From: Gemmatimonadaceae bacterium
Lineage (GTDB): Bacteria; Gemmatimonadota; Gemmatimonadetes; Gemmatimonadales; Gemmatimonadaceae
Direction: 5' to 3'
Assembly: GCA_025357975.1 (NCBI GenBank)
Contig: JANYKY010000127.1
Span: forward strand, 1-6,068
DNA: 6,068 bases
Translations under genes and position numbers: made by a program
In this document: piece after piece, positions 1 through 6,068 of the stretch
How the letters are laid out: each line of letters opens with the position of its first letter
Position numbering within the stretch: the first letter of the stretch is position 1
Notes under the pieces: model-generated
What the model saw: only the letters and a program-made list of their open reading frames with translations
What the model was told of the DNA's origin: nothing
Databases searched by the model: none

Positions 1-596
1 GTGAACACTTCAACCGGTGACGCCGGCGCCGAGAGATCGACAATGACAAGCCGCGCCGGGATTGTGTTGCGCGGATCGATGGAAAGAAAACCGTAAAGCT
101 TTCCGTTCACGACCTGCACTTCGGCAGTGTGAACTCCCGGATCAGTATCACTGTTGTGGAATCGGGCAACCTGCACCGGTTTTGCGGGATTCGACAAATC
201 GAAAATCACGATTGAGCCGGGAACTCCCTCTGTTGCAACCACGAGATAGCTGCCGTCAGCTGTGACCTGAACATCACCGAGGGTTGTGGCGTCCGAAACG
301 ATGGCAGAGTCGAGCAGAACCGGAGTCGCTGCTGACACATTCCAGATTTTGATCGCATTTCCCACTGCCTGGACGCCGCTCGTGGTGCGCGTGCCCCACG
401 TCGTGGTGTAGGCGTAATTGCCACGGACCGAAAGCTCAGCGGTGTATCTGTCGCCGACCGGCCCATTTCCCTCGACGTTGAGCGTGAACGGAGAGGAAGG
501 AAGAACCGGCCCGGTATCAGTCGAGTCGGTTGATTTGCACGCAGCAATCAGAAGGATTACCGCGCCGACGCCAGCACGGAGGCTGCGGATTCTCAT
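1..596 (-). CDS. LVIVD-repeat beta-propeller lipoprotein (3' end outside window)
   Basis: The reading frame is open from an ATG at 594-596 to the left edge, giving 198 complete codons without a stop. Residues 1-20 form a lipoprotein signal: basic start (MRIRSLR), hydrophobic core, then a lipobox IAAC with the lipidated Cys at 20, followed by a Ser/Thr/Asp-rich linker. Three repeats of the LVIVD type (PF08309) are visible: a degenerate one near residues 82-97 (IKIWNVSAATPVLL), a clear one at 129-144 (IVIFDLSNPAKPVQVA) and a canonical one at 183-197 (LVIVDLSAPASPVEV). Such repeats are blades of secreted or surface-anchored beta-propellers; no enzyme activity is established. The protein probably sits in the periplasm or on the outer membrane and may bind a partner. 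The start is 8 bases after the stop of the beta-barrel gene, so it is probably co-transcribed. The family call is good; the role is unknown. Confidence 0.88.
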   Translation of the reverse strand, partial: MRIRSLRAGVGAVILLIAACKSTDSTDTGPVLPSSPFTLNVEGNGPVGDRYTAELSVRGNYAYTTTWGTRTTSGVQAVGNAIKIWNVSAATPVLLDSAIVSDATTLGDVQVTADGSYLVVATEGVPGSIVIFDLSNPAKPVQVARFHNSDTDPGVHTAEVQVVNGKLYGFLSIDPRNTIPARLVIVDLSAPASPVEVF

Positions 597-604
597 GACA
601 CCGG

Positions 605-1879
605 TCATTGTCTCATATCCATATCGTCCATCCCCATTTTCATGACTCCGGGAGCAAGCGCAGTACCGTAACGCCCCATGCGCGCGTGCCGCATTCCAAT
701 GCCGACACGCATACCGGCTGAAACTGACCACAGTACATTCGACCCATAGAAACTTCGCGGATCAAAAACCGACGGTTGGTCGACTGCTGCCGCATGCGCG
801 CGAGCAATCTCCACGAAAGGCGACACTGTTGCGTGCTTCGCAATATTAAATGATCGGCTCGCGTTAGCGGTGATCGTTGTCCACCGCGTCCTGCCGAGTA
901 TGCTCAGATCGTTGGGGGGGACTGGTGTACGAAATGGATTCGCGAGCCGCTCTTCTTCGGGACGCACGGTCCGTTCACCCCTTAGCGCCAACGCGGCCCA
1001 CGACGTCGAGACGCTCGCTTCGGCGAGCAGGGTGCTGAACGAGAACGCTTCAAGACCCGATTCATACTCGCCGGTGCGCGCCCACTCGACCAAACCGTAG
1101 AACATCTCGTGATCGTAACGACCTGACGCGCTCCACTTACGCTGGGTCAAACCGCCTCCACTTGCGACCTCTGGTGACAATACCCGCGCGAAGCTCGTCT
1201 GCATTTCGAACCCCGGCATGAACCTGCCGGTAACTCTCGCCGACCACGAATCGAACAGGCGATTCGAGTTGGGCAGGTCCGAAGGAAACTGCGGCTCGTC
1301 TCCGTTGAAACTCGCCACCTCGAGCGTAACCGGCCCAGCCGCTGCTGCCCCGACGACAATGGCACGCTCGAGGATCTGTGCGAGGTGGTGATTGACAGGA
1401 TAATTGACGAACGGCCGGGACATCGGATCGTCGGTGCCAAACGGAGCGAACCCTTTCCCAACAGTTACAGACACAGATCTATCGTTCCCAAATCCGCGGA
1501 CCCATGTAGCAACAATTTCGTGAAGGTACGTGTGAGGATGCCGGCGATCGATGTAACCTTCGCCGTACATTCCCGGATTCAGCTCGCCGCGCTCTAGCGT
1601 CCACCCTTCGAAGTTGAGGGTCGCGTCGAGTTCCAGTCCATAATGCGGAAACGACGCTTCGCCCATTAACATGGGCTGAGAGAGATATCCCTCGGTAAAA
1701 TCGCGATTGTTCAGCGCAGGAGAAATCCGCGTGCCGACAAATATTCCGCTCCCGCCGAAAATGATCCGCGGGTTTGTCAGCGATGTCGAATCGGCGGCCA
1801 TGTGCACGGCCTGCGCGTACACATTGTGCCGCGAGCAGAACATGACAAAGCCTGCGCAAAGTGCTGCCAGGCCGCGCAT
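605..1879 (-). CDS. Outer-membrane beta-barrel protein with Met-rich C-terminal tail
   Basis: This encodes 424 residues from the ATG at 1877-1879. The frame stays open upstream to 2194, but that part lies inside the ABC transporter gene and reads as low-complexity Arg/Ser sequence, whereas the chosen ATG begins a signal peptide (MRGLAALCAGFVMF..., predicted cleavage after AQA at 22-24). The mature part has alternating, aromatic-rich segments ending in short polar turns, as in a porin-like barrel. Distinct motifs are DRRHPHTYLHE (111-121), GKGFAPFGTDDP (141-152), YPVNHHLAQILER (160-172) and FNGDEP (191-196). From memory, proteins with a related RxHPHxxxxE motif are uncharacterised outer-membrane proteins, some of them near copper or silver efflux genes. 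The last residues carry Met at 413, 415, 417, 420 and 422 among Asp, which could bind a soft metal. The gene follows the ABC exporter by 28 bases and precedes the lipoprotein by 8. The barrel is likely; a metal role is inference. Confidence 0.85.
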   Translation of the reverse strand: MRGLAALCAGFVMFCSRHNVYAQAVHMAADSTSLTNPRIIFGGSGIFVGTRISPALNNRDFTEGYLSQPMLMGEASFPHYGLELDATLNFEGWTLERGELNPGMYGEGYIDRRHPHTYLHEIVATWVRGFGNDRSVSVTVGKGFAPFGTDDPMSRPFVNYPVNHHLAQILERAIVVGAAAAGPVTLEVASFNGDEPQFPSDLPNSNRLFDSWSARVTGRFMPGFEMQTSFARVLSPEVASGGGLTQRKWSASGRYDHEMFYGLVEWARTGEYESGLEAFSFSTLLAEASVSTSWAALALRGERTVRPEEERLANPFRTPVPPNDLSILGRTRWTTITANASRSFNIAKHATVSPFVEIARAHAAAVDQPSVFDPRSFYGSNVLWSVSAGMRVGIGMRHARMGRYGTALAPGVMKMGMDDMDMRQ

Positions 1880-1907
1880 TGTGCCGGGCAAAGAAAAGTA
1901 GCAGAGC

Positions 1908-3764
1908 CTACAACGCGCGTGACGGCGGGCGGGCGACAGCAAGCTCGTCCATTGCCGATGGATCAGCCGGCGTAAAATCTTCGCCGGGATTGACGAACCG
2001 ATCGCGCTCCATTCCGTATTGCTTGTCATACAACTGCCGATAGCGGCCATTGAGCGCGATGAGCTGCCGGTGAGTGCCGCGCTCCACAATTTCTCCGCCC
2101 TCGAGGACGAGGATCTGATCCGCACTCTCGATAGTGGACAGACGATGCGCAATGACAAACGTCGTACGCCCGTGACGCAAGGATTGAAGCCCATCGCGAA
2201 TCAGCGCTTCACTCTCGCTGTCCAGGCTGCTCGTCGCCTCATCGAGAATAAGGATTCTCGGGTCAGCGAGAATGGCGCGAGCAATCGCGACTCGCTGCCG
2301 CTGCCCTCCCGACAACTTTACTCCGCGCTCGCCAACAATCGTGTCATAGCCGTGCTCGAATCCATTGATGAACTCATCGCAGTGCGCGATATGGCTCACC
2401 TCGCGAATCTGCTCGTCAGTTGCATTGGGGCGAGCGAACGCGATGTTCTCCTTGATCGATCCATCGAAGAGAAAATTGTCCTGAAGTACGACGCCAAGCT
2501 GCGAGCGATAGTCGCGAAGACGCACATCGAGAAGAGGTTGGTCATCGATTTTGATCTCACCGCTATCGGGACGATTGAACGCCATCACAAGCCCGATCAA
2601 CGTGCTTTTTCCCGAACCGCTTGAGCCCACGAGCGCGGTCGTCGAGCCTGCATCGGCTACGAACGAAACGCCCTTCAACACCTGCACGCCGGGCGTGTAG
2701 GAGAAGCTCACGTCCTGAAATTCAACGCGGCCATTGATCTCCGACATGCCTTTTCGGCCTTCGTCCTGCTGATCCTCCGTCGGCATGTCGCGCAGCTCCC
2801 GGATCCGGTCGAGCCCAGCAAATGCCTCGCTGATCTGCGTGCCGACTGAGGCGATTTGAATCAGCGGAGCCGCAACGAGACCGACGAAAAAGATGTACAT
2901 GACGAGCCCGCCGAGCGTCATGGTTCCGTTAATGATCGAGCGGCCTCCCACAACGATCATCAGGACTCCGATCGCGCCGACGATCACGGTCGCACCCGCC
3001 CCAACAAGTGAAGTGCCAGTGATCGACTTCCGCACGTTGTCGAAGAGCCGCATCACTCCCTCACCAAACCGCTCCTCCTCACGCTTCTCGGCCACATACA
3101 CCTTGAGTATCCGGACCCCACCAACCGACTCGGCAAGTCGCCCAGTGACCTCTGCGTTGAGAACACTCCGCTCGCGGAATAGCGGCCTGAGTCGCGAGAA
3201 TGCGACTGCCATCAGGAACCCGAACGAGAGCAAGACCACCAGCATAATTGCTGTCAGGCGCCAATTCAGCGCGAACAACACTCCGATGCCGATCACCGCC
3301 GTGAGCAGTCCGCCGATCAACTGAATGAGCCCGGTGCCGACCAGGTTTCGAACACCTTCTGCATCGGTCATGATGCGAGAGATCAGAACGCCAGTTTTGG
3401 TCGAATCGAAATACGAAACCGGCAGGTGCAGTACATGCTTCTGCACGCTCATGCGAAGGTCGGTGATCGCCTGTTGCCCCGCGATGCTGACGACTTGTGA
3501 CAACGCGTAGGTAGTGACTGCCTGTAGAAGAACAGCGACGCCGGCAAGCAGTGCGATCGGAATGAGGAGGTCGCCGCGATGCTTCGCGAGAACGTTGTCG
3601 ATCAGCCACTTCGAGCTTCCCGGGAGCACCAAGCCTGCAAGGCGGTTCACGAGCATGAGCCCGAGGCCGATCGATAGCGATTTACGGTGGCGCCAGATAA
3701 GCTCACGCGCCTCGGACCACGCGCGCTGATAGTTGATTCCCTTTTTTGCTGGCTTATCGGTCAA
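1908..3764 (-). CDS. Half-size ABC exporter, membrane domain fused to ATPase (MsbA/multidrug type)
   Basis: A 618-residue type IV ABC exporter subunit expected to act as a homodimer in the inner membrane, moving a substrate outward at the expense of ATP. Residues about 25-310 carry the six-helix membrane domain, including the conserved coupling region around LPVSYFDSTKTGVLISR. The ATPase domain spans about 347-585: A-loop Tyr356, Walker A GSSGSGKS (380-387), Q-loop Gln428, signature LSGGQ (484-488), Walker B ILILDE (504-509, catalytic Glu509), D-loop SSLD (512-515) and switch His540. All ATP-handling residues are intact. About 33 hydrophilic residues follow the ATPase domain. The start is TTG at 3762-3764: an in-frame TAA at 3801-3803 and the absence of any other start between them leave this as the only sensible choice, as the next Met is residue 37. 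Substrate cannot be read from sequence; lipid, drug and peptide exporters share this architecture. The downstream beta-barrel and lipoprotein genes suggest an envelope-related job. Confidence 0.96.
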   Translation of the reverse strand: MTDKPAKKGINYQRAWSEARELIWRHRKSLSIGLGLMLVNRLAGLVLPGSSKWLIDNVLAKHRGDLLIPIALLAGVAVLLQAVTTYALSQVVSIAGQQAITDLRMSVQKHVLHLPVSYFDSTKTGVLISRIMTDAEGVRNLVGTGLIQLIGGLLTAVIGIGVLFALNWRLTAIMLVVLLSFGFLMAVAFSRLRPLFRERSVLNAEVTGRLAESVGGVRILKVYVAEKREEERFGEGVMRLFDNVRKSITGTSLVGAGATVIVGAIGVLMIVVGGRSIINGTMTLGGLVMYIFFVGLVAAPLIQIASVGTQISEAFAGLDRIRELRDMPTEDQQDEGRKGMSEINGRVEFQDVSFSYTPGVQVLKGVSFVADAGSTTALVGSSGSGKSTLIGLVMAFNRPDSGEIKIDDQPLLDVRLRDYRSQLGVVLQDNFLFDGSIKENIAFARPNATDEQIREVSHIAHCDEFINGFEHGYDTIVGERGVKLSGGQRQRVAIARAILADPRILILDEATSSLDSESEALIRDGLQSLRHGRTTFVIAHRLSTIESADQILVLEGGEIVERGTHRQLIALNGRYRQLYDKQYGMERDRFVNPGEDFTPADPSAMDELAVARPPSRAL

Positions 3765-3829
3765 GAGCGGCGCTCGGGCAGTGGGCGGGTTCGCATTGAC
3801 TTAACGATAACCGCAGGCGGGGTCGAGTG
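3765..3829 (-). other. 65-base gap before the ABC exporter gene
   Basis: This gap separates the carboxylesterase stop from the TTG start of the exporter. It contains an 11-base dyad GAGCGGCGCTC (3765-3775) directly against the TTG, where a ribosome-binding site would be expected, and a CCGCAGGCGG dyad (3811-3820). An ATG at 3794-3796 opens an 11-codon reading frame that ends in TGA at 3761-3763, overlapping the TTG as TTGA. I see no convincing -35/-10 pair, no T-rich terminator and no Shine-Dalgarno sequence. Either the exporter is read through from the upstream genes or its promoter is not recognisable by eye. Confidence 0.4.
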
Positions 3830-4480
3830 TTACGTCCCTCGCACGGACTCCATGATCAAGCGGACGTGCGCAGCCTCATCTTCGTTGATCAGATGCCCCA
3901 TTCCGGGATATAATCGCATCGTCACGTCAGCATCCATCAGCTCGAGCACCTCTGACGTCAGGCGAACGCGCGCCGCGGGAATGTGAAAGTCCACGTCGCT
4001 GCATCCGAGGAAGACCGGCGTCTTGTTGAAAGTGCCCGGGTAGTCGCGCGGAGTGTCATCAGGTCCAATGAGACCACCGCTGAGGCCACAAATGCCGCCA
4101 AAACGTCGAGGATTCCTGGCGGCGTACTCGAGCGAAAGGCATGCACCCTGGGAGAATCCAAGCAACATGATTTTGTCGTCAGATATGCCAGCTGAACGAA
4201 TTGACGCAATCACGTCATCGATCGCCTGAAGCCCGGAGGAGATTCCAGGCTCGTTGGTTGAAATCGGCGCCAGGAATGAATTGGGATACCATGTTCCGCC
4301 GTTGGCTTGCGGAGCCAGATACGCGAAACCGCTCACATCGATACCATGTACGATGCTCAGGATGTTCTTTGCGGATGCGCCGCGTCCATGAACCATGACC
4401 ATCGCGGCCCTGGCGTCGTTCAGTGAGGCACCCGCAGAGACAACTGGCTGATGTTGATGCAATCCGTCGAAGCGTTTCAT
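3830..4480 (-). CDS. Serine carboxylesterase / phospholipase-type alpha/beta hydrolase
   Basis: This encodes 216 residues, close to the usual length of the phospholipase/carboxylesterase family (PF02230). The oxyanion region is HGRGA (31-35), the nucleophile Ser110 lies in GFSQG (108-112), the probable acid is Asp164 in the DFHIP stretch after GCSDV, and the catalytic His196 is in YPGMGH (191-196). The triad is therefore complete. The enzyme should hydrolyse ester bonds of short acyl or aryl esters or lysophospholipids; the natural substrate is unknown. No signal peptide is present, so it should be cytosolic. The frame is open upstream to 4834, but that segment lies inside the SGNH hydrolase gene and is Arg/Cys-rich without family features. 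The ATG at 4478-4480 starts the recognisable HQHQPVVSAG region of this subfamily and overlaps the upstream stop codon as ATGA, which indicates translational coupling. Confidence 0.93.
   Translation of the reverse strand: MKRFDGLHQHQPVVSAGASLNDARAAMVMVHGRGASAKNILSIVHGIDVSGFAYLAPQANGGTWYPNSFLAPISTNEPGISSGLQAIDDVIASIRSAGISDDKIMLLGFSQGACLSLEYAARNPRRFGGICGLSGGLIGPDDTPRDYPGTFNKTPVFLGCSDVDFHIPAARVRLTSEVLELMDADVTMRLYPGMGHLINEDEAAHVRLIMESVRGT
4477..4480 (-). other. ATGA stop-start overlap coupling two hydrolase genes
   Basis: On the minus strand the ATG of the carboxylesterase (4480-4478) shares its TG with the TGA stop of the SGNH hydrolase (4479-4477). No purine-rich ribosome-binding sequence precedes this ATG; the preceding 20 bases are mostly G/C with CCCCGG. 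Initiation by a ribosome terminating on the upstream gene is the simplest explanation. Confidence 0.8.
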
Positions 4481-5253
4481 AGTCCGGGGTTCGAGCCCGA
4501 GGTTCCCGTCACCTCCGCCGCGGCTGCCTGAAGGATTGCCGCGGTACGCGGTGGAATCAAAACGGTCACACCCGTGCGTAAAGTCAGCGTGGACGAAAGC
4601 CCGATCGGCGACTTGCCATAAAGTTTCGCGTAGATGACCGCGGCCGCCAGATACGTCGCTTCGATTGTCGGATGCAAACCATCGGCAGCGTACAGGGGCA
4701 CAGAGGAATCCCGTTTCGAGACCGATATCCACGCCGCACCGACAGGAAAGAGAATGCCGCCGACGTCCTGTGCGGCAATCGTATAGGAATCGATCACGTT
4801 CTGAAAATCGAACGGTCGGTCTGATGTCGGCCACACCATATACAGTCCGACCGTTCCATTCGTTTTGCGGATTTCAGTCGCAAATTTCGCAGTGTACTGC
4901 CGCAGATTTATCCGGCTTTCAGGAAGCGCCGACGATCCTTGCTGAAGGATTACAACTGCCCATCCTCCGCGCCGAATTGCGGCCAGGGCTGTCCCCTGAG
5001 CCCAGTGATCCTCGAGACCATAGTCAGGGAACGCGACCGACTGGACATCGAGTTTTTCACCATGCGCCGAGTCCGCGAGCGCCGCCAGAACGGCCGGAAG
5101 ATCATTGACGTAAGTGAGGCTGTTGCCGACAAAAAGGATCGACCGCCCGTCTCTCGACGATGGGGCTGGACCGGTCGCGTTGTCGAGAGAGCAGGCGCCG
5201 CTGGCGACGAAAGCCACTGCGACGATCAATAAATGCGTTCCGAATTTCCGCAT
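4477..5253 (-). CDS. SGNH/GDSL-type hydrolase, probable lipoprotein
   Basis: This encodes 258 residues from the ATG at 5251-5253. The frame can be extended 12 codons to a TTG at 5287-5289, but the ATG places the signal peptide at the N-terminus (MRKFGTHLLIVAVAFVASGAC) with Cys21 as the likely lipidation site; the -3 position is Ser, slightly off the consensus lipobox. Block I is FVGNSLT (41-47) with nucleophile Ser45, a GNS variant of the usual GDS. Block V is DGLHPT (191-196), supplying Asp191 and His194. The central VVILQQGSSA (100-109) is a typical core strand and loop of this group. The protein should be an esterase or deacetylase acting outside the cytoplasm, perhaps on acylated sugars or cell-envelope polymers; the substrate is not deducible. 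It lies 74 bases after the DUF1906-like gene and overlaps the carboxylesterase gene by four bases, so the two hydrolases are likely made together. Confidence 0.9.
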   Translation of the reverse strand: MRKFGTHLLIVAVAFVASGACSLDNATGPAPSSRDGRSILFVGNSLTYVNDLPAVLAALADSAHGEKLDVQSVAFPDYGLEDHWAQGTALAAIRRGGWAVVILQQGSSALPESRINLRQYTAKFATEIRKTNGTVGLYMVWPTSDRPFDFQNVIDSYTIAAQDVGGILFPVGAAWISVSKRDSSVPLYAADGLHPTIEATYLAAAVIYAKLYGKSPIGLSSTLTLRTGVTVLIPPRTAAILQAAAAEVTGTSGSNPGL

Positions 5254-5327
5254 GGCCGCAAATGTCCCGGCTGGGCAGGGGCGAGTCAACGGATATGGGG
5301 TGAGCCGGATGCGCGACGGCCCGCCCG
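5254..5327 (-). other. 74-base gap before the SGNH hydrolase gene
   Basis: GC-rich spacer between the TAA of the DUF1906-like gene and the ATG of the SGNH hydrolase. It holds a TTGACT hexamer (5289-5284, minus strand), but no matching -10 element lies about 17 bases downstream and a start of transcription there would fall at or inside the coding region. No hairpin followed by a T run is visible. Nothing functional can be called with confidence. Confidence 0.4.
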
Positions 5328-6068
5328 TTACGGAGTCGCGGCCGCCTTACCCGCCGACGGGGATGCCTCGCTCGCTACGCTGACGTCGATTGGAAGCTGA
5401 ACGCCGTTGTGGGTCTGCATGACGTCGAGAACGCCCTGCCACACCTGCGCAAACTCGTGGCCGATCTCACTTGGCATTTTGTCTTCGGAGAATCCTGCAC
5501 CGCGCGCAATCCAGAACGGCGGCTGGTCGAGACGGCCGGCACTTATGTAGACGCTTGCAACATCGTGGTAAATGAGCTTTGCGTTGAAGTCGTGCGTATA
5601 GTAGCCAGGGCGATAACGACCGTCCTCGAGCACGCGCTTGGTCCATGCCATGTAGTAGTCACGCATCGCGTCGGGCACGCGGTCCATTCTTTCGATGTCG
5701 AGAAAGATGATCGTGTTGCGCGCAAAGCCCTCGGCTGCAGCCGTCGCGATTGCGTCGTTCGCATCCTGGACGCCGCGTGCTCCGCTTACGAGGTGCGTCG
5801 AGCAGGACGGATTGGGCTCAGCTCGCGCATACGTAACGACCCTCACCGGAACTTTCTTCGTCACGTATCGGGTGACGCGGCGGCCTTTGACCTTTCGAAC
5901 GTCCTTGAATCGCTTCGTCACCCAACGCGTCTCGACAATTTTCTGGCGCGGAGTTGGATCCCAGACTTGCTGGCCTACGTAAATGACCGCGAGGCCCCAG
6001 CCCATGTCCGTGAGTCTCTGGCGCTTTCCGCCCCATGTGTCCCCCTTATGGCAAGGCGCCGACGGAAG
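5328..6068 (-). CDS. DUF1906 / glycoside-hydrolase-like TIM-barrel protein (N-terminus outside window)
   Basis: The frame is open from the right edge to a TAA at 5328-5330, giving 246 visible residues. A Met codon at 6003-6005 is internal: the 21 codons before it (beginning LPSAPCHKGDTW) read as conserved protein and have no stop, so the true start lies beyond 6068. Using visible numbering, the barrel pieces are MGWGLAVIYVGQQ (22-34), the acidic strand end FLDIER (122-127, Asp124 and Glu126 as candidate catalytic or binding acids), PGYYTH (154-159), FWIARG (185-190), AQVWQG (207-212) and PIDVSVA (226-232, Asp228). This matches the DUF1906 (Rv2525c-like) group, related in fold to GH25 lysozymes and often exported; enzyme activity is unproven for most members. 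Between the first visible strand and the conserved Cys89 is a 42-residue basic insertion (41-82). The tail is Ala/Ser/Pro-rich. A role at the cell wall or surface is plausible. Confidence 0.82.
   Translation of the reverse strand, partial: LPSAPCHKGDTWGGKRQRLTDMGWGLAVIYVGQQVWDPTPRQKIVETRWVTKRFKDVRKVKGRRVTRYVTKKVPVRVVTYARAEPNPSCSTHLVSGARGVQDANDAIATAAAEGFARNTIIFLDIERMDRVPDAMRDYYMAWTKRVLEDGRYRPGYYTHDFNAKLIYHDVASVYISAGRLDQPPFWIARGAGFSEDKMPSEIGHEFAQVWQGVLDVMQTHNGVQLPIDVSVASEASPSAGKAAATP

Noticed and set aside
206..547. A 113-codon minus-strand open frame
   Set aside because: It is another frame of the LVIVD lipoprotein gene, is Arg/Ser/Pro-rich and has no recognisable features.
1880..2194. N-terminal extension of the beta-barrel frame
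   Set aside because: It overlaps the exporter gene on the same strand, reads as Arg/Ser-rich low-complexity sequence and would bury the signal peptide that starts at 1879.
2019..2624. A 201-codon open frame on the plus strand
   Set aside because: It is antisense to the exporter ATPase domain, whose motifs are complete in the opposite strand. The plus-strand product shows no domain or initiation signal.
3811..3820. CCGCAGGCGG dyad as a terminator
   Set aside because: The stem is four base pairs with a two-base loop and there is no T run after it in either direction.
4481..4834. N-terminal extension of the carboxylesterase frame
   Set aside because: It lies within the well-supported SGNH hydrolase gene, is rich in Arg and Cys and has no family similarity; the ATGA overlap start gives the usual family length.
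5284..5289. TTGACT as a -35 promoter element
   Set aside because: No reasonable -10 element follows at 16-18 bases, and transcription would begin at or within the SGNH hydrolase start.
5818..6036. A 72-codon minus-strand frame starting with ATG near the right edge
   Set aside because: It is out of frame with the DUF1906-like gene, which is open to the edge and conserved in that region.
1..6068. tRNA, rRNA, CRISPR, insertion-sequence or defence-system signatures
   Set aside because: Nearly the whole window is accounted for by six coding genes; I saw no spaced direct repeats, transposase, terminal inverted repeats or RNA-like folds.

Overview
The window is a compact stretch of a Gram-negative bacterial chromosome. 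All six genes I can support lie on the minus strand, so transcription runs from base 6068 towards base 1. Spot counts put GC in the high fifties. The Gram-negative call rests on one outer-membrane beta-barrel protein and two proteins with lipoprotein-type signal peptides. The combination (an LVIVD-repeat lipoprotein, a GNS-type SGNH lipoprotein, a small phospholipase/carboxylesterase and a DUF1906-like protein) together with weak Shine-Dalgarno sequences makes me think of Gemmatimonadota or a similar soil phylum. That assignment is recognition, not proof.

Layout in order of transcription: (a) 6068-5328, the 3' part of a gene for a DUF1906 / glycoside-hydrolase-like TIM-barrel protein, whose N-terminus lies outside the window; (b) 5253-4477, an SGNH/GDSL-type hydrolase with a lipoprotein signal; (c) 4480-3830, a serine carboxylesterase/phospholipase-type alpha/beta hydrolase that overlaps the previous gene by ATGA; (d) 3764-1908, a half-size ABC exporter (membrane domain plus ATPase) starting at TTG; (e) 1879-605, an outer-membrane beta-barrel protein with a Met-rich tail; (f) 596-1, an LVIVD-repeat beta-propeller lipoprotein that runs off the left edge. 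Intergenic gaps are 74, -4, 65, 28 and 8 bases. There is no long non-coding stretch, RNA gene, CRISPR array or mobile element.

The genes form two plausible blocks. The SGNH hydrolase and the carboxylesterase are almost certainly translationally coupled. The ABC exporter, beta-barrel and lipoprotein are closely spaced and together would span inner membrane, outer membrane and periplasm, so a joint envelope role is a reasonable but unproven idea. The most distinctive details are a 42-residue, strongly basic insertion containing an internal duplication in the DUF1906-like protein, and the Met-rich C-terminus of the beta-barrel. I see no clear defence system or other obviously new machinery.
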